The translations under genes and the position numbers were made by a program. Positions 32,831-41,201 of a stretch of DNA of 64,000 bases are shown here, one piece after another; position 1 is the stretch's first letter, and each line of letters opens with the position of its first letter. The DNA comes from CAZVBV01 sp964509975 (GTDB taxonomy: Bacteria; Patescibacteriota; Gracilibacteria; UBA4473). The notes beneath the pieces were generated by a model, which was not told the DNA's origin, made no database searches, and was given only the letters and a program-made list of their open reading frames with translations. The stretch spans positions 11,997 through 75,996 of the forward strand of contig CAZDZO010000004.1 in the NCBI GenBank assembly GCA_964509975.1, written 5' to 3'.

Positions 32831-33046
32831 TCAATCCAACTCCTTGAAACCAGTTCCTTCTTTTATCATGGTTCCATTTAAACCCTCTCTTCTATGTATT
32901 CCATATCGATTTTTCTGACAAATTTCACAAACACCACTCTTAATACTTTTCGTTGAATCGTCGCAAACCCGACCCCCTGTTGATGAGCATGTCCCTAATT
33001 GCGCATTAATAACAATGTTTCGCTCCTCTAATCTAATAAATGACAT
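32831..33046 (-). CDS. Possible small Cys-containing protein (71 aa)
   Basis: A short frame just upstream of aroA, with four Cys (C-x8-C and C-x2-C, GVCEICQKNRYG) that could bind zinc. It overlaps the longest aroA frame by 4 bp. No clear ribosome-binding site is seen. It may be a real zinc microprotein or a chance frame. Confidence 0.4.
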   Translation of the reverse strand: MSFIRLEERNIVINAQLGTCSSTGGRVCDDSTKSIKSGVCEICQKNRYGIHRREGLNGTMIKEGTGFKELD

Positions 33047-33124
33047 TCTTAAAAAGAAAAATAACTACTCCAATATTCACAAGTAGTCAGACATGTCAAG
33101 AAACTCGTTTCCGAGAAAACTTTT

Positions 33125-33619
33125 TTACGACACTTTCAAAACCTCATATTTGAATTTTCCACTTGGAGCGATAACATCAACCTTATCTTTCGCTTTCTTT
33201 CCAAGAATGGCTTTTCCTACGGGTGATTCATTTGAAATCTTGTGCATCATTGGATCAGATTCTGTTGATCCAACAATTGTGTATTCATGTTCTTCTCCTC
33301 CTGGATGTTTGAGTTTCACTGTTGATCCGATTTGAATCACCCCTTTTTGTACGGTTTGTGATTCTTTAATAATCTCTGCTAATTTGATTTGTTCTTCGAG
33401 TTCTTTAATTCGAAGCTCCACAAAAGCTTGTTCATTTTTGGCTTCATCATATTCTGAATTCTCAGAAAGATCTCCGTAGGAGATGGCTTCAGCAAGCCGA
33501 TCTGACACTTCTTTTCGTCTTGTTCCAATGAGTTCTTTGAGTTCTGCCTCAAGTTTCTTGAGACCTTCTTTGGTGACGAGAACTTTTTTTGCCGGTTCAA
33601 CGATATCTTTTTTTACCAT
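33125..33619 (-). CDS. greA: Transcription elongation factor GreA
   Basis: Rescues backtracked RNA polymerase by stimulating transcript cleavage. An N-terminal coiled coil (about 15-85) carries the tip acidic pair in YGDLSENSEYDEAK, and a C-terminal FKBP-like domain follows (GSTVKLKHPGGEEHEYTIVG, ISNESPVGKAILGKKAKD). 164 aa, slightly longer than usual because of a basic N-terminal tail (MVKKDIVEPAKKV). It lies downstream of rpoD with 44 bp between. Confidence 0.96.
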   Translation of the reverse strand: MVKKDIVEPAKKVLVTKEGLKKLEAELKELIGTRRKEVSDRLAEAISYGDLSENSEYDEAKNEQAFVELRIKELEEQIKLAEIIKESQTVQKGVIQIGSTVKLKHPGGEEHEYTIVGSTESDPMMHKISNESPVGKAILGKKAKDKVDVIAPSGKFKYEVLKVS

Positions 33620-33663
33620 GAGTGAAATTTAGTGATGGAAAAGTAGTGTTTTTTAGAAAAAAA

Positions 33664-34863
33664 TCAAGAAGCAATTTTTACAGACATTGGATGGTCTCTG
33701 AGTTTTTCGAGAACCTTTCCTTCAATTTGTCGAATTCGTTCTCGCGTCACATTGAATTCTCGTCCAACTTCTTCAAGTGTATGAGGGATTCCATCCTCAA
33801 TTCCAAATCGCATTTTGATAATCTTTTGTTCTCGCGCAGAGAGATATTCCAAAAGTCCTCCAATGTTTTCCTTGATCATTTTTCGGTGCGCTGTTTCAAA
33901 TGGTGAAACTGCTGCTTCGTCTTCAATAAAATCTGAAAGTTTTGAATCTTCTTCTGTTCCCACAGGAGCTTCCAAAGACACGATATCCTGAGAAATTTTG
34001 AGGATGTAATTTACTTTTTTGATTTCAAGATCCATCTCAGCCGCCAATTCCTCTGGCAATGGTTCTCGTCCTAATTCTTGCTGAAGACGTCGTTGCGTAT
34101 AACGCAATTTATTGATCGTCTCAACCATATGCACCGGAATTCGGATCGTTCGGGCTTGATCAGCGATAGCACGCGTAATTGCCTGGCGAATCCACCATGT
34201 CGCGTAGGTAGAGAACTTAAATCCTTTTCGATAATCAAATTTTTCAACTGCTCGCAAGAGACCGAAATTTCCTTCTTGCATAAGATCAAGAAATGGAAGT
34301 CCTCGTCCGATATATCGTTTCGCAATAGAAACCACGAGCCGAAGGTTTGATTCTGCTAACTTTTGTTTCGCAGACAAATCTCCCATCTCAATTCGTTTTG
34401 CAAGGGATACTTCTTCTTCTGCTTTAAGCAAAGGAATTCGTCCAATTTCATTCAAATACATTCGCACAGAATCTCCTGATATTTCTGATAAATCTACTGT
34501 CTTCGGTTCTTCTTCTTCTTTTTCTGATTCTTCTTCCTCATCAGAATCCGTATCGGCTCCAATAACTTTGATCGCTACTTTTTCTTCTTCTTTTTTTTCT
34601 TCTACTTTTTTTTCTTTCTGTTTTTCTTTCCAAATTTTTTCTTCTCGAACATCAATAACTTCTACATCCAAATCAAGGAACAGTTCATAGAGTTCATCAA
34701 GAAGAATAAGATTTTCCTCAATATTTGGAACGACTTTCATTAATTCTTGTTCCGTAATGAATTTCTGCTCTTTTCCTTTTTGAATAAGAAGTTGTACTTC
34801 TTTAGAAAACTTTGCTATTCGTGCCTGAAATTTTCCCGTTCCGATATCTTTTTTTGCTGTCAT
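33664..34863 (-). CDS. rpoD: Primary sigma factor RpoD
   Basis: Directs RNA polymerase to -35/-10 promoters. Region 1.2 begins near 130 (DSVRMYLNEIGRIPLL), region 2 contains the -10 reading helix (FSTYATWWIRQAITRAIADQ), region 3 follows, and region 4 ends with the -35 helix-turn-helix (TLEEVGREFNVTRERIRQIE). Residues 1-70 are a region 1.1-like part. Residues 75-125 are a long Lys/Glu-rich acidic linker in place of the usual non-conserved region. The many TTGAC-17-TATAAT-like promoters in the window agree with it. It is 8 bp after pheS. Confidence 0.96.
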   Translation of the reverse strand: MTAKKDIGTGKFQARIAKFSKEVQLLIQKGKEQKFITEQELMKVVPNIEENLILLDELYELFLDLDVEVIDVREEKIWKEKQKEKKVEEKKEEEKVAIKVIGADTDSDEEEESEKEEEEPKTVDLSEISGDSVRMYLNEIGRIPLLKAEEEVSLAKRIEMGDLSAKQKLAESNLRLVVSIAKRYIGRGLPFLDLMQEGNFGLLRAVEKFDYRKGFKFSTYATWWIRQAITRAIADQARTIRIPVHMVETINKLRYTQRRLQQELGREPLPEELAAEMDLEIKKVNYILKISQDIVSLEAPVGTEEDSKLSDFIEDEAAVSPFETAHRKMIKENIGGLLEYLSAREQKIIKMRFGIEDGIPHTLEEVGREFNVTRERIRQIEGKVLEKLRDHPMSVKIAS

Positions 34864-34871
34864 GTTGTGAA

Positions 34872-35915
34872 TTAAAATTGTCCTAAAAAATCTTTCTTTT
34901 GTGAAAAGAGAAGACGAATATCATCGATGCCATACCGCATCATGGCCAATCGAGTCAGTCCAAATCCAAACGCAAATCCTGAATACGCTGAGGCATCAAT
35001 GCCACAATTCTTCAGGACATTTGGATGAACCATCCCTGCCCCCATGAACTCAAGCCACAATGCCTTTTTTTTACCAGCTTTTGTAGTGAATTCAAACCAC
35101 ATATCAACCTCAAGCCCTGGTTCCACAAAGGGGAAATATCCTGGGCGAAATCGAATCTTTACTTCGCGCTCAAATAGTTCTGATAACATTGTCTGAATTG
35201 TGCCTTTCAAGTGGGATAAGGAAATGTTTTTATCGACAACGAGTCCTTCTACTTGGTAGAAAGTAGCATCATGTGTCATGTCTACATCCTCACTTCGAAA
35301 TACACGACCTGGCGCAATAAGTCGAACAGGAGCGCCATGCTCCATCATTGTTCGAATCTGAACATTTGAGGTTTGTGTACGAAGAACCGCATTTTCATGC
35401 GGATTATCTGAACTTTTTTGAATCCAAAACGTATCCTGCATATCTCGCGCAGGGTGATCTGTTGGAATATTGAGCGCATCAAAATTATGCCACTCTGTTT
35501 CTACTTCTGGACCATCCGCAATTTCAAAACCCATAGAGGCAAAAATATCTTCAATTTGTCGTTGTACACGAGAAATCGGGTGCTGTGATCCGTTTCCTGT
35601 AAATTTTTGTTTCGTAACATCAATCCAATCCGATATCAATTTTTCATTTAAGGCTTTTGTTTCAAAGGATTGTTTCCGTGTGTCGTATTCGTTTTGCAAT
35701 TCTGTCCGAATTGTTTGAATAACCGGACCAGCTGTTTTTTTCTCTTCTGGACTCAGTTCTTTTAATTCTTTAAGAAAAATACTCAATTCGCTTTTCTTTC
35801 CCAAAAACTCAGAATTGAACACTTCTAGAGCTTCTAACGTTTTTACTTTTCCAAGCGTTATTTTTGCTTTTTTAGAAAACTCCGAAACTCGCTCTTGAAA
35901 GGTTTTCACGGGCAA
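34872..35915 (-). CDS. pheS: Phenylalanyl-tRNA synthetase alpha subunit
   Basis: Catalytic subunit of the PheRS heterotetramer. An N-terminal coiled coil (1-85) is followed by the class II core: HPISRVQRQIEDIFASMGF (motif 1), DMQDTFWI, RVFRSEDVDMTHDATFYQ (motif 2) and GFAFGFGLTRLAMMRYGIDD (motif 3). The start appears to be a TTG at 35915 (or the GTG two codons later), since no ATG fits. The beta-subunit gene pheT is not next to it; rpoD follows instead. Confidence 0.95.
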   Translation of the reverse strand: MPVKTFQERVSEFSKKAKITLGKVKTLEALEVFNSEFLGKKSELSIFLKELKELSPEEKKTAGPVIQTIRTELQNEYDTRKQSFETKALNEKLISDWIDVTKQKFTGNGSQHPISRVQRQIEDIFASMGFEIADGPEVETEWHNFDALNIPTDHPARDMQDTFWIQKSSDNPHENAVLRTQTSNVQIRTMMEHGAPVRLIAPGRVFRSEDVDMTHDATFYQVEGLVVDKNISLSHLKGTIQTMLSELFEREVKIRFRPGYFPFVEPGLEVDMWFEFTTKAGKKKALWLEFMGAGMVHPNVLKNCGIDASAYSGFAFGFGLTRLAMMRYGIDDIRLLFSQKKDFLGQF

Positions 35916-35931
35916 AAAGGGTTCAAAAAGG

Positions 35932-35960
35932 TTGATTTTTCTTCTAAAATCCTGTAAAGT
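35932..35960 (+). promoter_or_regulatory. Promoter of the Pro/Thr/Glu-rich gene
   Basis: TTGATT (35932-35937), 17-nt spacer, TAAAGT (35955-35960). The leader of about 37 nt contains a small hairpin (GACTaaaaaAGTC). Confidence 0.55.
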
Positions 35961-36003
35961 ATCCTGATAAGACTAAAAAAGTCAAATTTATCTTCACTAT
36001 TAA

Positions 36004-37047
36004 ATGGTTAAATTCAATTTCGGTCTCGGCGGGGATGATCAAGACGGCGGACAAACCGATCAAAATCAAGCACAAAGCACTGATACAAGTGTTCCTGTAA
36101 CAGGACAGCAAGACGATGGGACCACTCCCACCGCGACAGAACCTGTCATTACTGAGGAAGGAGAAACACCAACCCCAGCGCCTCTCAAAACAGAAGCGCC
36201 TATGACCGAAACTCCTGCCAATCCTTTCGCCGATCCAACACCACAGACAGAAACCCCGGCAACCGAAGCACCTGCTATTCCTGAAGTTCCGGTAACAGAA
36301 GCACCTGTTGTTGAAACCGAAGCCCCTGTCATGGAGACTCCAACAACACCAGCACCCGTAATAACAGAAACTGAAGCACCTGCAACAGAGGTTCCTACTG
36401 AAACGCCAAATCCATTCTCTTTGGGGAATGATGATGTAGTAGTAGCAGAACCAGTTGAAACTCAAGTTTCTACAACTGAGGAAGCACCTCTTCCAACACC
36501 GGTACCAAGTCCTTTTGCAACATTGAACCAACCAACTGAAGACGAGCCAAAAAAAGAGACTGATCAAGCAGTAACAACCGCTATTTTTCCAACAACGGAT
36601 GAGGAACCAAAAGAAGATACGAAACCAGAAGTTGTGGAGAAAGAAGTGATAAAGCCGATTGTTTTTAAAACGGAAGACAATACGCCCACAGCAAATGCTC
36701 AAGAAGATAACGATGATACTGACGACGAACCAGTGATCGAAATCGATGACAATGCTTCAAAAAACTCAAAAGACAATCCACTCGCTACATTGAAGAAAGT
36801 AAAACAAGAGATTTCGGAGTACGTTGCTTCACACAAAGAGAATATTAAGAAATATCAAAATAACATTCGCGATCTTGAAAAGAAAATACAAGCCGAAAAA
36901 ACAGAACTTTCTAAAAAGCGATCTGAATTCTCAGGACTATTGAAAGACATGGAATCTTTGACGCAAGATTTTGGAAACGGAAATGGAAATAGTGGACACA
37001 ATGGAAACCAAGGAGGACATAAGCCTCAAGGAAATAGACGAAAATAA
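36004..37047 (+). CDS. Pro/Thr/Glu-rich low-complexity protein with coiled coil
   Basis: No family recognised. Residues 20-180 are low-complexity repeats of the type TEAPVxETPxT, acidic and likely disordered. Residues 180-255 are acidic, about 255-315 form a coiled coil (KKYQNNIRDLEKKIQAEKTE), and the C-terminus is a Gly/Asn/His-rich basic tail (GNGNSGHNGNQGGHKPQG). There is no signal peptide. A bidirectional terminator follows. It could act as a scaffold or nucleic-acid binder (speculative). Confidence 0.75.
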   Translation: MVKFNFGLGGDDQDGGQTDQNQAQSTDTSVPVTGQQDDGTTPTATEPVITEEGETPTPAPLKTEAPMTETPANPFADPTPQTETPATEAPAIPEVPVTEAPVVETEAPVMETPTTPAPVITETEAPATEVPTETPNPFSLGNDDVVVAEPVETQVSTTEEAPLPTPVPSPFATLNQPTEDEPKKETDQAVTTAIFPTTDEEPKEDTKPEVVEKEVIKPIVFKTEDNTPTANAQEDNDDTDDEPVIEIDDNASKNSKDNPLATLKKVKQEISEYVASHKENIKKYQNNIRDLEKKIQAEKTELSKKRSEFSGLLKDMESLTQDFGNGNGNSGHNGNQGGHKPQGNRRK

Positions 37048-37070
37048 TTTGGGATACGTATCCCAATAAC

Positions 37071-37101
37071 AAAAAACCCCCCGCTGAGCGGGGGGTTTTT
37101 T
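37071..37101. terminator. Bidirectional terminator
   Basis: Stem CCCCCCGCT/GCGGGGGG flanked by AAAAAA on one side and TTTTTTT on the other, between two convergent genes (36004-37047 and hup). A separate perfect palindrome, GGGATACGTATCCC, is at 37051-37064. Confidence 0.92.
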
Positions 37102-37124
37102 TAATTCTGAAATGAAGAGGTCGA

Positions 37125-37409
37125 TTATGATCGAACAGATTCTTTCAAGTTTTTACCAGCTTTGAAAGTAGGAACTTTTGTAGCTGGAATGTTGATTTTT
37201 TGTGAAGGATTTTGAGGGTTTACTCCTACACGAGCTGCACGGTGAGAAACTTTAAAAGTTCCGAAACCAGTAACAGTTACTTGCCCTCCTTTTGAGAGTT
37301 CTTTTGTGATTGCACCTAGAACTGCTTCTAGAGCATCACCTGCACATTTTTTAGTGCATCCGCAACTTTTTGCAACTGCAACAACGAGATCGCCTTTTGA
37401 CATAGCCAT
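37125..37409 (-). CDS. hup: HU-family nucleoid protein
   Basis: Small dimeric DNA-bending protein of 94 aa. The beta-arm region GFGTFKVSHRAARVGVNPQN and the family end IPATKVPTFKAGKNLKESV are intact. Unusual is the Cys cluster in helix 1-2 (SCGCTKKC, about 15-22), where most HU proteins have none. Translation may begin at Met 1 or Met 3 (MSKGDL). A promoter lies at 37448-37477. Confidence 0.94.
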   Translation of the reverse strand: MAMSKGDLVVAVAKSCGCTKKCAGDALEAVLGAITKELSKGGQVTVTGFGTFKVSHRAARVGVNPQNPSQKINIPATKVPTFKAGKNLKESVRS

Positions 37410-37447
37410 TTTGTATATGGGTTAAGAGATATAAAAAAGCTGGCGGG

Positions 37448-37477
37448 ATTGTAGACCGAAGTTTTTGCCTTTGGCAA
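37448..37477 (-). promoter_or_regulatory. Promoter of hup
   Basis: On the minus strand TTGCCA and TACAAT are 18 nt apart, leaving a leader of about 35 nt. The gap from 37478 to 37710 shows no supported gene. Confidence 0.6.
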
Positions 37478-37710
37478 GCGGATTAACCACATTTCCTATT
37501 GTGAGAAGAATAATAATGTTTTAAAGTAGTATATGCCAAAAACCCGCTTGAGGACTATTCTTGTTCGGTTTTACTTATCAGAAAACACACCCAAGCCCTG
37601 TCATAGACAGAAACTCAAAAACAACAACATTTTAACAAGTGTCATTTCACTGTGTATACATTCATCGAGGGAAAATATTAGGAAGAAATTATTTTCTTTT
37701 TCTCTGACGA

Positions 37711-37739
37711 TTGTATTTTGGGACGTTTTATGATATAAT
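37711..37739 (+). promoter_or_regulatory. Promoter of the LytM peptidase gene
   Basis: TTGTAT (37711-37716), 17-nt spacer, extended -10 TGaTATAAT (37731-37739). The start would fall at about 37746-37748, on the ATG: leaderless. Confidence 0.7.
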
Positions 37740-37747
37740 TAGGTGAT

Positions 37748-39346
37748 ATGAAAAGTCTTTATTTACTTCCCCGAAAAGATCAAACGTACAAAAATATTGT
37801 ATGGCAATCGAATGAAAAAATAGAAAACCGATCAGAAGAGGAGGATTTAAATTCAAAAGAAAACAGAATCAATGAAAGACTGAAGGAAATTGAAGGGAAA
37901 TTTTTAACCAAACATCGAGCGAAAAAGATTGCGCGATTAAAAGAAAAGCTCGAAAAGATCCAAGGAGAGGATGTTATTCAAGCAAATACCGAACTCGAAA
38001 AAGACCTTCAAGAACTTGATACGGAAACACTAAAATTATCACAAGAACAGCTCACCGAAAGCTTTGTGGGACAAGAGGGCGGACGAGACATTATTAATGG
38101 GAGTCTTTTGAGTGTAGCGGCTTGTCAAGAAGCTATAAACAAAGGAACCGAATCCCTTGTTAAACTTCCACCCGCAGATGAGAAACTCATTGGGCTTGGG
38201 GATATTCTCCCTCCAGAAGTTGGAACGGTTATGGTCAAAGAACCGAATGGAACATTCAAGGAAGCAATTCGACAAGGAATTGCCGGAGGATTTTATTACC
38301 CCAATGGGAGATATGCCAAAATCCTGAATGGTGGTTATGAATTCAAACTCACGGGTTCTCTCCGGACACAAGGGGAACTCGATGACATTCGAGAAAAATT
38401 CGAAAACAAACATACCGAGTCTTTTGACAATATTGAAGGAGATAAGGAATTAGAAGTGAACGGAGGAGAAAAGGTAAGCGAAAAGAAACTCGTCTTTGAA
38501 ATGGCGATGCGTTATGGCATAGATCCTCATTTACTCTTGACGCTTCGAAGACAAAAGAAAGAAACCTCCAAGGCTGATTCCACTATTGATATCATAAATC
38601 AAATCAATATATCCGCTCGAAGCATTCAAAACAGTATGGTTTTGTATGAAAACGGATTTATAAAAGAGAATCCTCTTAATGATGATGCATTCCTGAGTGT
38701 TGAATTTCTTGCCTTTTATGCTGATCGAGAACTCGGAGGGGTGACCTCAAACATTCTTCCAAAAATTGCAAAAATGTATGGAGAATTTATCGGAAAGCCA
38801 GCTGAGTATATTCTCAATAGAGAAAAGATTAAAACACTTCAAGAAAAAGTGGCGGGGTATGGATACTTAGAAGACTTAAATCTAAATTCCGAACAGTACC
38901 GATTCGTCGATCCTGAATCACTTGCGGATGAAGATGAGGTTGCAAGAATGAACGTGCCCGCCATGGGAAGACTTTCTTCTGAATTTGGAATGAGATATCA
39001 CCCCATTGATCACACCCGAAAAATGCATAGAGGAATTGATATTGCGAATCGACAAGGAACCTCTATCAAAGCTGCTCAAAAAGGAGAAATCACCTTTGCC
39101 GGAAGAAAGGGAGGATACGGAAATATGATTGAAATTACTCACACCAATCCAAGCGCTCCTGTAACTCAATATGTAACCCGATATGCCCATCTTTCAAGTA
39201 TCAATGTTTCCGCAGGAACCGCTGTCGATCAAGGAGAAACTATTGGTGAGATGGGAAGCACAGGACGATCAACTGGATCTCATCTTCATTTCGAACTCAG
39301 AAAAAACGGCAAACCTGTTAACCCAGAAAATTATTTCGTTGGTTAA
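37748..39346 (+). CDS. M23 (LytM) peptidase-domain protein
   Basis: The C-terminal 130 residues are an M23 zinc endopeptidase domain that cuts peptidoglycan cross-bridges: GMRYHPIDHTRKMHRGIDIA (zinc His and Asp), YAHLSS and the HLHFE motif. Residues 20-120 form a charged coiled coil, and the middle (about 230-390) is unrecognised. No signal peptide is visible even though the substrate lies outside, so export may be unusual or the domain may act on prophage-like or phagocytic targets (inference). It overlaps the convergent gene by 4 bp. Confidence 0.88.
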   Translation: MKSLYLLPRKDQTYKNIVWQSNEKIENRSEEEDLNSKENRINERLKEIEGKFLTKHRAKKIARLKEKLEKIQGEDVIQANTELEKDLQELDTETLKLSQEQLTESFVGQEGGRDIINGSLLSVAACQEAINKGTESLVKLPPADEKLIGLGDILPPEVGTVMVKEPNGTFKEAIRQGIAGGFYYPNGRYAKILNGGYEFKLTGSLRTQGELDDIREKFENKHTESFDNIEGDKELEVNGGEKVSEKKLVFEMAMRYGIDPHLLLTLRRQKKETSKADSTIDIINQINISARSIQNSMVLYENGFIKENPLNDDAFLSVEFLAFYADRELGGVTSNILPKIAKMYGEFIGKPAEYILNREKIKTLQEKVAGYGYLEDLNLNSEQYRFVDPESLADEDEVARMNVPAMGRLSSEFGMRYHPIDHTRKMHRGIDIANRQGTSIKAAQKGEITFAGRKGGYGNMIEITHTNPSAPVTQYVTRYAHLSSINVSAGTAVDQGETIGEMGSTGRSTGSHLHFELRKNGKPVNPENYFVG

Positions 39347-39654
39347 CGAACTTTCTTCTCAAATAGTTCGAGCAATTTCTCTCGCGAATCATCGATCGCT
39401 ATTTTATTTTTGCGAATAATGCTACATTTCTGGCATTTAAAGATGATTGATTTCATCTGTCCTGATTGGGTTTCTATATCTGTAGGCTGCATAACACCCC
39501 CACACTCTTCTTGGCGATCACCAGGATTCTTGTCCACGTGCTTGGAACAGAGACAGTGACGACAGTGATTCCGACACGTTTGCGCTGCTGGCGGGTTTTC
39601 GTGCCCACACATCTCACAGGTGAAAGCATTGTTAACGTGAATAAAGCGTTTCAT
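39343..39654 (-). CDS. RNHCP-domain zinc-binding protein
   Basis: A 103-residue protein with an RNHCP domain: CEMCG near the start, then CRNHCRHCLCSKHVD and PGDRQEECGGVMQP, and a final C-x2-C (KCQKC). In the usual family the motif is RNHCP; here the Pro is replaced by Arg. The conserved Cys and His would hold zinc. The function of the family is not established. It converges with the M23 gene, sharing 4 bp. Confidence 0.88.
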   Translation of the reverse strand: MKRFIHVNNAFTCEMCGHENPPAAQTCRNHCRHCLCSKHVDKNPGDRQEECGGVMQPTDIETQSGQMKSIIFKCQKCSIIRKNKIAIDDSREKLLELFEKKVR

Positions 39655-39685
39655 GTGAAATCATTATATCTATTTTTATTCTTTG

Positions 39686-39827
39686 GTCATTCTGGCTTGT
39701 CCAGAATCGCTCAAATAATTCTCATGTTCGTGGGGCGAAGCGAACTACTTTTAATAATACAAGTTACGCGCTAGCGCTTAAATAAATATTCCAAGTCTTT
39801 ATCCGATTCCAGGCAAGCTGGAATGAC
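39686..39827. repeat. MITE-like element (family A), copy 2
   Basis: 142 bp with hairpin ends at 39686-39709 and 39804-39827 matching the family A ends with 1 and 4 differences. GCGCTAGCGCTT lies inside, as in the other copies. Confidence 0.75.
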
Positions 39828-39844
39828 CTAGGGAGACAAACTAT

Positions 39845-39873
39845 TTGCGAAAGTATTTTGGAAAAAGTACAGT
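39845..39873 (+). promoter_or_regulatory. Promoter of the WecG-type gene
   Basis: TTGCGA (39845-39850), 17-nt spacer, TACAGT (39868-39873). The start near 39880 leaves about 7 nt before the ATG at 39887, and rules out the longer frame from 39845. Confidence 0.6.
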
Positions 39874-39886
39874 TGTCTCGGTAACA

Positions 39887-40603
39887 ATGAAAAAAGTAAC
39901 GATTCTTAACATCGACATTGATCAAATTTCTCGTAAAGAAATTGACTCCGTTTTGGCGGAGAAACTCAACGGAGACAAACTTTGTCAAATTGCCACAGTA
40001 AATCCTGAGTTTTTGGTGGAAGCAGATCGGAATGAAAGTTTTGCACAATCCCTCAAAAATGCTGATCTCAAAATTTGTGATGGAATTGGAATTTCGCTTA
40101 TCAGTCGCCTTTTTTTGAATAAAAAGATAGAACGCATTGCCGGTGTTGAAGTCGCAGAACGAGTGTGCAAAATGTGTGAAAAAACGGGAAAGTCTATTTT
40201 CTTTCTCGGAGGCTTTGGTGTAGTACATAAGGTTGAACAAAAAATGTGTTCAAAGTATCCGAATCTCAAAGTCGCTGGAGCCATTGACGGAACGGTGACG
40301 ACATTTGACGCAGTGGCGGACGCAAAACCTGACGCTATTTTGGTTGCTTTTGGCGCTCCACAGCAAGAAATATGGATACAAGAATATGGACGCCGAATCC
40401 CCTCCTTGCGCATTGCTGTGGGAGTTGGAGGAACCTTTGATTTCTGGGCAGGAAAAGCGCGCAGGGCTCCTGAAGCATTACAACGAATAGGACTCGAATG
40501 GCTGTGGAGACTGATCCTCGAACCGCATAAACGCGGAAAACGAATCTGCAAAGCCGTGTGCGTGTTTCCGTATTTGTTTGTGAAAAGTGTATTGAAAAAA
40601 TAA
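39887..40603 (+). CDS. WecG/TagA/CpsF family glycosyltransferase
   Basis: Transfers an N-acetyl-mannosamine-type sugar to a lipid-linked acceptor in surface-polymer synthesis. Family blocks are ATVNPEFLVEADRN, LKICDGIGISLISR, FFLGGFG, ILVAFGAPQQEIWI, VGVGGTFDFWAG and the end ALQRIGLEWLWRLILEP. 238 aa, the normal length. A C-terminal amphipathic helix (KAVCVFPYLFVKSVLKK) probably attaches it to the membrane. A 21-bp palindrome is embedded at 40233-40253. Confidence 0.92.
   Translation: MKKVTILNIDIDQISRKEIDSVLAEKLNGDKLCQIATVNPEFLVEADRNESFAQSLKNADLKICDGIGISLISRLFLNKKIERIAGVEVAERVCKMCEKTGKSIFFLGGFGVVHKVEQKMCSKYPNLKVAGAIDGTVTTFDAVADAKPDAILVAFGAPQQEIWIQEYGRRIPSLRIAVGVGGTFDFWAGKARRAPEALQRIGLEWLWRLILEPHKRGKRICKAVCVFPYLFVKSVLKK
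40233..40253. promoter_or_regulatory. 21-bp interrupted palindrome, site 5 (in wecG-like gene)
   Basis: TTGAACA-AAAAATG-TGTTCAA, both arms exact. It is the perfect reverse complement of site 1 over all 21 bases. Encodes VEQKMCS. Confidence 0.8.
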
Positions 40604-40610
40604 ACAATCC

Positions 40611-40715
40611 GTCATCCTCGAGAAGACGAGCTCCCCTTTAACAAGGGGGCTTTAAATTCCTCCCCTGTTAGGGGGGGGGCACAAAAAAAGATCCCGGCAC
40701 GAAGGCCGGGATGAC
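40611..40715. repeat. Intergenic element with GTCATCC...GGATGAC ends
   Basis: Bounded by GTCATCCTCG and CCGGGATGAC, with a family C-like CCCC/GGGG part inside (40626-40674) and an end hairpin CCCGGCACGAAGGCCGGG. Confidence 0.6.
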
Positions 40716-40757
40716 AATTACTTTTTAACTCTTCGACTCTTTAACGCTTAGACTTTT

Positions 40758-41168
40758 TTACAAATTCATCAACTCCTTCTCCAAAAGGCTGTCTTGATGT
40801 TTTTCTTCCTCTGCTTCAAAGGCTGCTTCTTTTGATTTTAGTTCTTGTCGTTGTTCTGCACGACGCGCCCCCTTTTCTTGTGCTCGTTGCATTGCAAGCG
40901 CTGGATCAGCTTTCTCTGGTTGAGCATACTTCGCATCAATTTCCGCGAGTTTTTGTTTTTCTCTCACCAAAATATCTCGCAATTTCTCCACTTGTTCCTT
41001 GTTCATTACTTCTGACAAGTTGAACCAGTACTGTCTCTCCCCATCATCCATAGACTCTGACTTGATAATGAGTTCAACCAATTGTGGATCTTCCTTGAGG
41101 AGTTTCTCAGGCACTGAGAAGTCTGCAAGGGTTTTTCCGGTTTTTGTTTTGATGTCTTGTAAGTTCAT
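40758..41168 (-). CDS. Hypothetical helical protein (136 aa)
   Basis: Unrecognised, soluble, strongly charged. Residues 70-136 look like one long helix rich in Glu, Lys, Gln and Ala (RAQEKGARRAEQRQELKSKE). It follows the large acidic gene (41202-43292) by 33 bp, so both probably share a transcript. No motif of known function. Confidence 0.65.
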   Translation of the reverse strand: MNLQDIKTKTGKTLADFSVPEKLLKEDPQLVELIIKSESMDDGERQYWFNLSEVMNKEQVEKLRDILVREKQKLAEIDAKYAQPEKADPALAMQRAQEKGARRAEQRQELKSKEAAFEAEEEKHQDSLLEKELMNL

Positions 41169-41201
41169 TTTTTATTTTTTAATATTCAAACTTGGAATTA
41201 A

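Noticed and set aside
35944..36702. 252-codon minus-strand Trp/Cys/Phe-rich frame
   Set aside because: It is the antisense shadow of the Pro/Thr/Glu-rich gene at 36004-37047; the odd composition comes from that gene's codons.
37533..37733. 66-codon frame upstream of the LytM gene
   Set aside because: Composition is unlike coding sequence here, and the promoter of the LytM gene (37711-37739) lies inside it.
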